From Candidatus Vecturithrix granuli (GTDB taxonomy: Bacteria; Moduliflexota; Moduliflexia; Moduliflexales; Moduliflexaceae), in contig DF820463.1 in the NCBI GenBank assembly GCA_000739535.1, forward strand, positions 544,727-603,350: a DNA stretch of 58,624 nt. Reading direction: 5' to 3'. Shown piece by piece: positions 1 to 6,390 of the stretch (positions within the stretch are counted from its first letter, which is position 1; each line of letters opens with the position of its first letter). A model generated the notes under the pieces. It was not told the origin of the DNA. It saw only the letters and a list, made by a program, of their open reading frames with translations, and ran no database searches. Made by a program: the position numbers and the translations under genes.

Positions 1-60
1 GAAACTCCAGTTTCGCGGCTATCAACGATGCGCGAAACTGGAGTTTCGCGCTACATTTTC
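1..60 (+). repeat. Leader repeat A, copy 1 (double hairpin, left end cut by window)
   Basis: The first arm (from base 1) and the second arm CGCGAAACTGGAGTTTCGCG (31-50) are reverse complements, and each is also a near-palindrome. The RNA can therefore form two local hairpins or one long helix. The element ends CTACATTTTC and is followed at once by GGGGAG and the ATG at 73. Other copies lie at 9580, 9699, 22824 and 28653, with single-hairpin relics at 23048 and 27453. It is unlikely to be coding, although its reading frame is open into the downstream gene. Confidence 0.85.
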
Positions 61-72
61 AGGGGAGAAAAC

Positions 73-372
73 ATGATACTGGCACGCGTAAAAGGGTCGG
101 TCGTATCTACTCATAAGAGTGAAAAAATTGAGGGGATCAAATTCTTGCTCCTGGAAGCATTAGATCCTTCGACGATGGAAGGGAAAGGGAGCTACGTTGT
201 GGCGATGGATGCGGTCGGAGCCGGGCCTGGGGAAGTGGTCTTTTATGTCTCCGGCAGCAGCGCCAGAATGACGAAGGTGACGGACAAAAAACCGGCTGAT
301 GCCTCGATCATTGCCATTGTTGATAATATCGAGATAAATGGGCAGTATGTCTATCAAAAAGGACAAGAATAA
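73..372 (+). CDS. BMC vertex protein, EutN/CcmL family (BMC-P 1)
   Basis: This 99-residue protein is a pentameric shell protein that would cap the vertices of a bacterial microcompartment. It has the family pattern: an N-terminal strand ILARVKGSVV, a central LLLEALDP, the VAMDAVGAGPGEVVFYVSGSSAR core and a C-terminal ASIIAIVDNIEI. An upstream in-frame ATG at 28 exists but would translate the repeat hairpin. The ATG at 73, preceded by GGGGAG, gives a standard BMC-P length. It is the first of four BMC-P genes before position 3125, followed by an aldehyde dehydrogenase, RpiB and DeoC, which places it in a sugar-phosphate type BMC locus. The paralogs differ in sequence and may form mixed vertices. 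Confidence 0.92.
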   Translation: MILARVKGSVVSTHKSEKIEGIKFLLLEALDPSTMEGKGSYVVAMDAVGAGPGEVVFYVSGSSARMTKVTDKKPADASIIAIVDNIEINGQYVYQKGQE

Positions 373-377
373 TTATC

Positions 378-477
378 GCCACGAAGACACGAAGACACAA
401 AAAAAGTTTAAAAGCACAAATGCTTTGGGAGAAAATTTTTTTCGTTTTTAATCTTCGAGCCTTTGTGCCTTTGTGGC
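378..477. repeat. Imperfect inverted repeat between BMC-P 1 and BMC-P 2
   Basis: The left arm GCCACGAAGACACGAAG (378-394) faces the right arm around CTTTGTGCCTTTGTGGC (461-477) with several mismatches, around an A/T-rich centre. This forms a long hairpin between two co-directional shell genes. It may act as an attenuator or mRNA stabiliser, or be an old insertion. Confidence 0.6.
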
Positions 478-487
478 AAATTGTATT

Positions 488-775
488 ATGATTCTGGGAA
501 CAGTGGTAGGGACAGTGGTTGCAGAAAGACGCGCCGACCAGATTGAGGCTGCGAAGTATTTGCTCATCGATCAATGCTTACAAAATGGAACAGGAAAGAA
601 CAACTTCCTCGTGGCCTTAGACATGATCGGCGCAGGGCCTGGAGAAGTGGTCCTCTTGAGTCAGGGAAGCGCTGCCCGTCAGACAGACCTGACTGACAAC
701 AAACCAATGGATGCCATTATCGTAGGCATCATTGACCAGATTGACGAGCAAGGGACTGTGGTATATAAAAAGTGA
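488..775 (+). CDS. BMC vertex protein, EutN/CcmL family (BMC-P 2)
   Basis: This 95-residue pentameric shell protein begins MILGTVVGTVVAE and contains FLVALDMIGAGPGEVVLLSQGSAAR and a C-terminal AIIVGIIDQID, all standard EutN/CcmL features. An in-frame ATG at 473 adds five residues from the hairpin arm. The 488 start fits the family N-terminus, although no strong ribosome-binding site is visible and the preceding bases are the right arm of the inverted repeat. It is most like BMC-P 1 in this window (shared GAGPGEVV core), which suggests a local duplication. Confidence 0.9.
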   Translation: MILGTVVGTVVAERRADQIEAAKYLLIDQCLQNGTGKNNFLVALDMIGAGPGEVVLLSQGSAARQTDLTDNKPMDAIIVGIIDQIDEQGTVVYKK

Positions 776-785
776 GCTAAAATGA

Positions 786-1054
786 CTGAAATACTGAAAG
801 TGACTAAAGTTGAAAGGTAACTATTTACCAGGATTTTCGCCGTAGGCGATACAGTAATTGTAGTTATAGATTACCCTCTCTCCCTACCGCGTAGCGGTTG
901 CGGTATGGATCGCCTATGGCGAATATCGGAGGGATGGGGGGCTTTTTACTACAATACCGTATCGCCTACGGCGAAAAGATGAGCTAAATAGTAATGTCGA
1001 AAGTGACTAAAGTTGAAAGTTACTTCACTTTAGTTCACTTTAGTCACTTAGAAT
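786..1054. repeat. Nested inverted repeats (family E) between BMC-P 2 and the aldehyde dehydrogenase
   Basis: This gap holds no gene. The outer part has AGTGACTAAAGTTGAAAG twice (about 798 and 1002). The second copy folds with ACTTTAGTCACTT just before the dehydrogenase start. The inner part is an inverted repeat of TCGCCGTAGGCGATACAGTA (about 837) with its mate near 958-980, plus the small palindrome CCGCGTAGCGGT (about 889). Related units lie at 7805-7965 and 52820-52856. Confidence 0.65.
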
Positions 1055-2479
1055 ATGGTGGAACTACTTGAACAGAATATTCGGGTATTAGTTGAGGATA
1101 TTGTCAATAAACTCAACGTAAAGGAAATCCTTCGAGAGTCAGACAACAGTTCGGGGCATGGAATCTTCCCCGATATGAACGGGGCGATTGCCGCTGCCAG
1201 AATTGCCCATCAAGAAATCATGAAACTGACGCTGGAGACGCGCAAAGCGATTATCAAGAGTATGCGTGAAACCATTCTGGCACACAACGAGCAGTTGTCC
1301 CGCAATGCTGTCGAAGAAACCGGTCTGGGCTGCTGGAGGAATAAGCTGGTCAAAAATGAATTGGTGGCTCTCAAAACACCGGGAGTGGAAGATTTAGAGG
1401 CCGTATCCTATACTGATGATCACGGGCTGACTCTGGTTGAACGTGCGCCCTACGGCGTAATCGGCGCGATTATTCCGGTCACAAATCCATCTTCGACCGT
1501 CGTAAATAATGGTATCGGGATGGTGGCTGCCGGCAATGCCGTGGTGTTCAATCCGCATCCCTCGGCCAAAAAGGTCTCCTGCCTCACGATTTCCTTGTTA
1601 AATGATGCCATTGTAAAAGCCGGGGGACCGCGCAATTTGTTGACGGCCATCGTCCAACCGACGATTGATTCGGCGCAAGCCCTGATGAAACACCCACAGA
1701 TTGATTTGTTAGTCGTGACCGGGGGACCGGCCGTCGTGCGCGTGGCAATGAACAGCGGTAAGAAAGTGATTGCGGCCGGACCAGGGAATCCCCCCTGTGT
1801 CGTAGATGAAACGGCGGATATTGAGAAAGCCGGGCAAGATATTGTCAATGGGGCAAGTTTTGATCATAATATCGTCTGTATTTGTGAAAAAGAACTGCTT
1901 GTCGTAGCATCTGTGGCTGATCGCTTAAAACAGGTCATGCAGCGTCATGGCGCTTATGAATTGACGCAAGACCAGATCGAGAAGGTGACGAAATTGGTGA
2001 TCGCTGAACCAGGAAGCCCTGGCAAAGAAGGGGTTCCCAACAAAAAATACGTTGGGAAATCCCCGCAAACCATCGCCCAGGATATCGGACTGAACGTTCC
2101 GGAATCTGTTAAACTCCTGTTCTGTGAAGTCGGAAGCGAACATCCTCTGGTCTGGACAGAACAATTGATGCCGGTCCTACCCCTGGTACGCATGAACAAT
2201 GTGGATGAAGCCATTGAACTGGCCGTAGAATGCGAACATGGCTTTCGACATACGGCCATCATGCATTCTCTAAATGTGAAAAAGCTCTCGAAAATGGCCC
2301 GTTGTATGAACTGCTCGATCTTTGTGAAGAATGGCCCATGTTATAGCGGATTGGGGCAGGGAGGTGCCGGATTTACCTCATTTACCATTGCCAGCCCGAC
2401 CGGTGAGGGGCTGACCAGAGCGCGAACTTTTACACGAGAACGCCGCTGTACGTTAGTTGATTATTTTCGAATTGTCTGA
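1055..2479 (+). CDS. CoA-acylating aldehyde dehydrogenase, PduP/EutE type, BMC-targeted
   Basis: This protein of 474 residues would oxidise an aldehyde, here most likely acetaldehyde from DeoC, to an acyl-CoA with NAD+ inside the microcompartment. Residues 1-27 form a short amphipathic helix (LEQNIRVLVEDIVNKL) of the encapsulation-peptide type, followed by a linker. The catalytic domain is full length. Motif VTNPSS lies near 142 and GNPPCVVD near 244-251. The catalytic cysteine is probably C275 in VCICEKE, which aligns with PCIAEKE of PduP. The C-terminal GLGQGGAGFTSFTIASPTGEG is typical of the family. It sits between shell genes 2 and 3. No start with a strong ribosome-binding site is visible, and the hairpin of the preceding repeat ends just upstream. 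Confidence 0.93.
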   Translation: MVELLEQNIRVLVEDIVNKLNVKEILRESDNSSGHGIFPDMNGAIAAARIAHQEIMKLTLETRKAIIKSMRETILAHNEQLSRNAVEETGLGCWRNKLVKNELVALKTPGVEDLEAVSYTDDHGLTLVERAPYGVIGAIIPVTNPSSTVVNNGIGMVAAGNAVVFNPHPSAKKVSCLTISLLNDAIVKAGGPRNLLTAIVQPTIDSAQALMKHPQIDLLVVTGGPAVVRVAMNSGKKVIAAGPGNPPCVVDETADIEKAGQDIVNGASFDHNIVCICEKELLVVASVADRLKQVMQRHGAYELTQDQIEKVTKLVIAEPGSPGKEGVPNKKYVGKSPQTIAQDIGLNVPESVKLLFCEVGSEHPLVWTEQLMPVLPLVRMNNVDEAIELAVECEHGFRHTAIMHSLNVKKLSKMARCMNCSIFVKNGPCYSGLGQGGAGFTSFTIASPTGEGLTRARTFTRERRCTLVDYFRIV

Positions 2480-2574
2480 ATAGAACGCGGATTAGACTGA
2501 TTGGACTGATTATCGCAGATAGAAAAAGAAAAATCAGTGTATATCAGCCTAATCAGTCTAATCAGTGTTCTATT
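2480..2574. repeat. Imperfect palindrome between aldehyde dehydrogenase and BMC-P 3
   Basis: GATTAGACTGATTGGACTGAT (2489-2509) pairs with the complementary series of AATCAG motifs at 2545-2564, and the ends AATAGAAC / GTTCTATT also match. The whole 95-bp gap is one long hairpin ending seven bases before the next ATG. It lacks a T-run in the plus direction, so simple rho-independent termination is not the obvious role. Confidence 0.65.
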
Positions 2575-2580
2575 CCCTCT

Positions 2581-2859
2581 ATGAAATTAGGAAAAGTCAT
2601 CGGACGAGTCGTATGCACCCAAAAATTGGAGTATTTTAACGGATTAAAATTACTCCTCGTGCAACCCATTGATGAGCACCAGCAAAAGACAGGTGATCCG
2701 ATTGTAGCCTTTGACGCCGCCCAGGCTGGAGAAGGGGATCTTATTTTTTATGAAACCAGTAAAGAAGCGGGCTGGGCTTTACGGGAATGGTTCACGCCGG
2801 CCGACGCTGCCATACTTGGAATTGTTGACCATCTGGACGGAGGAGGAATAACGCAATGA
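2581..2859 (+). CDS. BMC vertex protein, EutN/CcmL family (BMC-P 3)
   Basis: This 92-residue shell vertex protein starts MKLGKVIGRVVCTQK and has PIVAFDAAQAGEGDLIFYETSKEAGWALR and a C-terminal AAILGIVDHLD. Compared with BMC-P 1 and 2 the loop after GDLIFY is different, pointing to a different vertex role. Its last four bases overlap the start of BMC-P 4 (ATGA), so the two are almost certainly translated together and probably made in equal amounts. Confidence 0.9.
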   Translation: MKLGKVIGRVVCTQKLEYFNGLKLLLVQPIDEHQQKTGDPIVAFDAAQAGEGDLIFYETSKEAGWALREWFTPADAAILGIVDHLDGGGITQ

Positions 2860-3125
2860 TCCTGGGAAAAGTTGTCGGTGATGTCGTCTCAACCATGAAA
2901 CATCCGGATTATGATGGTTATAAAATGTTGATCGTTCAGCCTGTGGATCATCAAGGACAAGCAGTCGGAAAATCATTGTTGGCCGTCGATTCGGTTCAGG
3001 CCGGGATTGGCGATATGGTGCTTGTTATTGATGAAGGCGGCTCCGGGAGAGCGATTTTAGACGCTCCGGAAAATCGAACAGTCCGAACTGTCGTCTGTGG
3101 CATTGTGGATGAAATTGAAACGTAA
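2856..3125 (+). CDS. BMC vertex protein, EutN/CcmL family (BMC-P 4)
   Basis: This 89-residue vertex protein has the family features MILGKVVGDVVSTMKHPDYDGYKMLIVQP, LLAVDSVQAGIGDMVLVIDEGGSGR and VRTVVCGIVDEIE. The start overlaps the stop of BMC-P 3 by four bases and is preceded by GGAGGAATAACGC, a strong ribosome-binding site inside BMC-P 3. It is the last shell gene in this window. No BMC-H or BMC-T hexamer gene is present here, so the shell tile genes must be elsewhere, most simply to the left of base 1. Confidence 0.9.
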   Translation: MILGKVVGDVVSTMKHPDYDGYKMLIVQPVDHQGQAVGKSLLAVDSVQAGIGDMVLVIDEGGSGRAILDAPENRTVRTVVCGIVDEIET

Positions 3126-3171
3126 TACATCCTATGTCTCATGGAATGTCTTGAGGCATGACGTAGTGATG

Positions 3172-3274
3172 TATAGCCATCCTAAATGATTTGTGTCTCG
3201 ACTCCGCTCGACAAACGTTGCGGTCACTGAGCGGAGTCGAAGTGACATGATACAACTGATTTAGAATGGCTATA
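3172..3274. mobile_element. TA-flanked MITE-like element, family F, copy 1
   Basis: The ends TATAGCCATCCTAAATGATTT and its inverted counterpart ending AGAATGGCTATA bracket a core with TCGACTCCGCTCGAC and GAGCGGAGTCGA. It is about 103 bp with terminal inverted repeats beginning TATAGC. Related copies lie at 52912-53013 and 58087-58189. The TATA ends would fit insertion at TA, as in IS630/Tc1 relatives, but no transposase is present. It sits in the gap before rpiB. Confidence 0.7.
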
Positions 3275-3282
3275 GACAAATC

Positions 3283-3870
3283 ATGGCACAAATAGATATT
3301 GAAAAAATTGTTCAGCAGGTTGTGAGTCAGGTTCTTTCGCAGAACGCTCCTGAACCCTCTGAAAGCGAGACTCCCTCTCCACGTTCCGTAAATGAGAAAG
3401 ATATGGTACGCCGTGTGGCGATTGGATCGGATCATACAACGGTCGAGCATAAAGAAATCCTGAAAAACTATCTGCAAAGTATAGGGTACACAATGGTAGA
3501 TGTCGGTCCATTCTCCAAAGAACGCGTCGATTATCCGGATTACGCCGCCGCCGTTGCTCGCAAAGTCGCAAATGGCGATTGTGATCGGGGAATTATGCTG
3601 GATGGCGCAGGGATTGGTTCTTCGATGGTCTGTAATAAAGTACGTGGAATTCGAGCGGCCTTATGCTATAACATGAAAACAATTGTGAATAGTCGAGAAC
3701 ATAATAATGCCAATGTGCTGACACTGGGCGGGCCATTACATAGTGGGGCTGAGTTATGCGAAATGGCCAAACTCTGGCTGGAAACCCGATTCGGGGGAGG
3801 ACGTCATTGGCCGAGAATTAATAAAATGATGGCAATTGAACGCGAGGAACGACTCTATGGATCAAAATGA
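3283..3870 (+). CDS. RpiB/LacAB-family sugar-phosphate isomerase with encapsulation peptide
   Basis: This protein of 195 residues is about 45 longer than ordinary RpiB. Residues 4-20 ([17 protein letters not shown]) form an amphipathic helix joined by a Pro/Ser/Glu-rich linker, as in BMC cargo. The isomerase domain starts near [10 protein letters not shown] (42-51). It keeps [10 protein letters not shown] (the active-site His of RpiB) and [11 protein letters not shown]. At the catalytic-cysteine position of E. coli RpiB the motif reads LDGAGIG, with D107 in place of Cys, so the proton-transfer residue may differ. It would interconvert ribose-5-P and ribulose-5-P or a related sugar phosphate. 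Its end overlaps deoC by 14 bases. Confidence 0.88.
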   Translation: MAQIDIEKIVQQVVSQVLSQNAPEPSESETPSPRSVNEKDMVRRVAIGSDHTTVEHKEILKNYLQSIGYTMVDVGPFSKERVDYPDYAAAVARKVANGDCDRGIMLDGAGIGSSMVCNKVRGIRAALCYNMKTIVNSREHNNANVLTLGGPLHSGAELCEMAKLWLETRFGGGRHWPRINKMMAIEREERLYGSK

Positions 3871-4657
3871 ACTGATTACTCAAATTACGAACGAAGTCAT
3901 GAAACGGCTGCAAGCTGAGATGAGCAGGCAGAGCGTTCAACCTGGAGCCGCTGTCAGCGGCGGTGGAAAATTCACGGGCGCAGACCCGGCGTCACTGGCA
4001 AAATATATTGATCATACCATGCTCAAACCCGATGCCACCCTGGCGGCGTTTGATAAGCTGTGCGATGAAGCCAAACAGTATGGCTTCAAATCGGTGTGCG
4101 TGAACTCCTGCCGGGTGCCGTATGTCACGAAAAAACTTCAGGGGACGAACGTCAAGGTGTGTTCAGTGATTGGGTTTCCACTAGGGGCAATGGACAGTCG
4201 GGCCAAAGCCTTTGAAGCGCGCCGGGCCATTGAAGAAGGGGCGCAGGAACTGGATATGGTAATCAATGTGGGGGCCTTAAAATATGGCGAACTCAAGTAT
4301 GTGGAAGATGATATTCGCGCGGTACGACGAGCGACCCGTGGCACCACCATCTTGAAAGTGATTATTGAAACCAGTCTCTTGACGGATGAAGAAAAAGTGC
4401 TGGCGTGCGAAATTTCCAAAAAAGCCGGGGCGGATTTTGTCAAAACCTGTACCGGTTTTGCCGGCGGCGGGGCCACCGCCGAAGATCTGCGATTAATGCG
4501 CCGGGTGGTCGGCCCGGATATGGGCGTCAAAGCCAGCGGCGGCATCCGCAACTACGATAAAGCGGTGCTCGTCCTCAACGCCGGCGCGAATCGCATCGGC
4601 TCTGTATCCAGCGTCCCCATCGTGACCGGCGTACGGGCTGAAGACGCGGGATATTAA
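3857..4657 (+). CDS. deoC: Deoxyribose-phosphate aldolase, BMC-targeted
   Basis: This protein of 266 residues cleaves 2-deoxyribose-5-phosphate to acetaldehyde and glyceraldehyde-3-phosphate. The start at 3857 is chosen because GAGGAA lies seven bases upstream; the in-frame ATG at 3836 is less likely. Residues 1-21 ([20 protein letters not shown]) form an amphipathic helix like an encapsulation peptide, followed by a Gly-rich linker. The class I aldolase domain begins [15 protein letters not shown]. It has ELDMVIN, the Schiff-base Lys in [14 protein letters not shown] and the second active-site Lys in [10 protein letters not shown]. It lies downstream of the shell genes and overlaps rpiB, so its acetaldehyde product would be captured by the PduP-like enzyme in the same compartment. 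Confidence 0.95.
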   Translation: MDQNELITQITNEVMKRLQAEMSRQSVQPGAAVSGGGKFTGADPASLAKYIDHTMLKPDATLAAFDKLCDEAKQYGFKSVCVNSCRVPYVTKKLQGTNVKVCSVIGFPLGAMDSRAKAFEARRAIEEGAQELDMVINVGALKYGELKYVEDDIRAVRRATRGTTILKVIIETSLLTDEEKVLACEISKKAGADFVKTCTGFAGGGATAEDLRLMRRVVGPDMGVKASGGIRNYDKAVLVLNAGANRIGSVSSVPIVTGVRAEDAGY

Positions 4658-4663
4658 GCCCTG

Positions 4664-4754
4664 GGCATCAATGCCCAGTCTCAAAGCTGAAGCAGACTAA
4701 AGTCTGCTAAAAGCTGATAAACAGGGCGATTTAGCGTCCTTCAGCTTTGAGACC
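4664..4754. repeat. Nested hairpins after deoC
   Basis: The segment contains TGGGCATCAATGCCCA, an inner GCAGACTAAAGTCTGC, and a long arm pair TCTCAAAGCTGAAG (4679) with CTTCAGCTTTGAGA (4739). Another copy of the arm TCTCAAAGCTGAAG occurs at 52763. It could act as a terminator of the BMC operon, but lacks a clean T-run. Confidence 0.6.
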
Positions 4755-4789
4755 GGCCATTGATGGCTGGGTTAAAGTATGGATGACTT

Positions 4790-5554
4790 ATGCTCTTAAA
4801 GGAACCCCTGTATCTCCAGTTAGCCAAGAAGTTACGAGCTGAAATCCAGAAAGGAAATTTTGAAGAGGGCGATCAATTTTACGCAGAACGGGAAATTTGC
4901 CGAAAATTTGATATTAGCCGAATCACAGCGAATAAAGCCATTTCGATTCTGATTACAGAAGGCTACTTAGAACACCGTAAAGGCAAAGGCACATTTGTTA
5001 AAAGCAGCGAGAGCCTCTGTAATATGAGTGAGCTGATGAGTTTTACCAAAATGGCGGCCTTGATGGGGCGAAATGTCTCAACGAAGGTGTTAGAATTCCG
5101 CAAAACCCAGGTCGCAGAATTTCCTGAAGCTGTCGCCAATCATCTGAACGTCGGCAAAGAAGAAGACGTGTTTTTTATCAGACGCGTCCGCTGCCTTGAA
5201 GAGAAACCTGTAATCTTAGATCGACGAGTTATTCGCGCCAGGTTTTGTCCCGAACTAAACGAAACCATGCTCAGCGGTTCTCTTATCAGCGGTTTGGAAA
5301 ATCGCTTCGGGCTTTACATTACCGGGTGGGATCAGAGAATACAAGCCGTGTCGATTGATCAAGAGGAAGCGCAGTTGCTTGAGATGAAAGCCGGCGATGC
5401 TTGTCTCTCACTTAAGGCGGTCGGACTTTTAGAAGATTCTTCCCCCTTATGGTATGAATGGTCTCTATTCCATGGTCGTCATTTTATTTTCAGTAACCGA
5501 GTAAACGTCCATAATCCCTCCCAACCCGCCGAAAGAGTGTATATCGAATCCTAA
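4790..5554 (+). CDS. GntR/HutC-family transcriptional regulator
   Basis: This protein of 254 residues has an N-terminal winged helix (PLYLQLAKKLRAEIQKGNFEEGDQF ... RITANKAISILITEGYLEHRKGKGTFV, residues 4-70). A UTRA-type ligand domain follows (VFFIRRVRCLEEKPVILDRRVI, then LSLKAVGLLEDSSPLWYEWSLFHGRHFIF), which binds small effectors such as sugar phosphates in relatives. It follows the deoC hairpin region in the same direction. The likely role is control of the BMC operon in response to a (deoxy)ribose phosphate; this is inferred from position only. No clear operator was identified. Confidence 0.88.
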   Translation: MLLKEPLYLQLAKKLRAEIQKGNFEEGDQFYAEREICRKFDISRITANKAISILITEGYLEHRKGKGTFVKSSESLCNMSELMSFTKMAALMGRNVSTKVLEFRKTQVAEFPEAVANHLNVGKEEDVFFIRRVRCLEEKPVILDRRVIRARFCPELNETMLSGSLISGLENRFGLYITGWDQRIQAVSIDQEEAQLLEMKAGDACLSLKAVGLLEDSSPLWYEWSLFHGRHFIFSNRVNVHNPSQPAERVYIES

Positions 5555-5569
5555 AAATACAAAAAAAAT

Positions 5570-5848
5570 ACTACAGCGAATTGAGAAATGGAACGTATTC
5601 GGACGAACAGTACAGCAAATCGAGAACACTACATCGAATGAAGAAATGGAACGAATTTATTTTGGAAGATAAGGGATGTATGTGAGAAAAGCAAGAAAAT
5701 TCGTTCTATTTTGATTCATCGTCGTCTTTTTCTATTTCGATGTCGTATTCATAATTCGTTCCATTTCTTCATTCGATGTAGTGTTTTTCCCAACTCGCTT
5801 TAATGTCCTCCTCCCAATTCGTTCCATTTTCCAATTCGTTGTAGTGCT
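5570..5848. repeat. Nested palindrome of four related arms (family H)
   Basis: Outer arms ACTACAGCGAATTGAGAAAT (5570) and its inverted counterpart ending CCAATTCGTTGTAGTG (about 5847) enclose inner arms ACTACATCGAATGAAGAAAT (5629) and TTTCTTCATTCGATGTAGTG (5763-5782). All four are variants of one unit. The structure spans almost 280 bp with no gene inside. A shorter single copy lies at 7640-7709. It looks like a MITE inserted into another copy of itself. Confidence 0.75.
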
Positions 5849-5892
5849 CTTCCCGATTACAATACGCTCACAAAAAAACTGATTCTTTTTGG

Positions 5893-6096
5893 ATGGTATG
5901 GGGGGGGGGGAAATTTTCTCATCTTGCCTGGTTACTGCCTTTGCTGCCTCCGATGCATAGCTACTGTGAACCCTTTGCAGGTTCCGTCACCGTGCTCTTA
6001 AACGGCAAGAAGTTCTCTGGACAACCTACCATCTGGGGGATTTTATGCAAAAGGAATTATTGGCAGCATGATGGACTCATGAAGCTTGTCCTGTAA
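5893..6096 (+). pseudogene. Remnant of a D12-class DNA adenine methyltransferase
   Basis: The first 40 residues contain GGKFSHLAWLLPLLPP and SYCEPFAGSVTVLLN. These correspond to the N-terminal part of Dam/D12-type N6-adenine methyltransferases (GGK, then PP...Y.EPF.GS..V, the SAM-binding motif). Similarity ends after about residue 40, and the reading frame runs into unrelated sequence and a stop at 67 residues. The rest of the enzyme is absent, so this is a truncated relic. It lies among repeats between the BMC and pectin loci. Confidence 0.65.
6035..6058 (+). repeat. 24-bp direct repeat, left copy
   Basis: GGGGGATTTTATGCAA followed by AAGGAATT recurs at 6367-6390 with two mismatches. The pair brackets about 310 bp containing a gene fragment, which could mark a deletion or insertion boundary. 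Confidence 0.6.
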
Positions 6097-6144
6097 AATC
6101 AGATGGTAAGTATCATCGAAATCCATCTTTTTCCGATCAGCTTC

Positions 6145-6363
6145 CTAGGGCAAGGAATCATAGCCTGGAGTGGAGAGGGTCACTATCGTCACGTTCGGCA
6201 GTACATCGCGCACAAACGTCTCAAAGACATCTGTTTTGCCACTCCGAAATAGAATAACTCCGATAGAATGCAGCGAAAAATCAGAAATCTTGAACTCGCC
6301 GGAATGATTTGCCAAAAAGGGGTTACAGGTCTCTTTTTTGGCTTGCTCTAACAAGATTTCCAA
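6145..6363 (-). pseudogene. Probable fragment of a PIN-domain-like protein
   Basis: This reading frame of 72 residues contains GEFKISDFSLHSIGVILFRSGKTDVFETFVRDVLPNVTIVTL. It resembles the middle part of a family of PIN-like toxins with a conserved LHSIGV segment. The C-terminal Asp-rich motif (DDAYQY type) expected in that family is missing because the frame stops early. Recognition is from memory of the motif, so it may be something else. It ends next to the second 24-bp direct repeat. Confidence 0.35.
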
Positions 6364-6366
6364 TTC

Positions 6367-6390
6367 GGGGGATTTTATGCAATCGGAATT
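6367..6390 (+). repeat. 24-bp direct repeat, right copy
   Basis: GGGGGATTTTATGCAATCGG and the next four bases match the copy at 6035-6058 in 22 of 24 positions. It ends at the stop codon of the GH105 gene. Confidence 0.6.

Noticed and set aside
28-72. N-terminal extension MRETGVSRYIF on BMC-P 1 and similar extensions on GH28, IorA and the ABC ATPase
   Set aside because: The extension is the translated leader repeat. Each gene has a well-placed ribosome-binding site and start after it, and the extensions do not match family N-termini. An open frame is expected from this palindrome.
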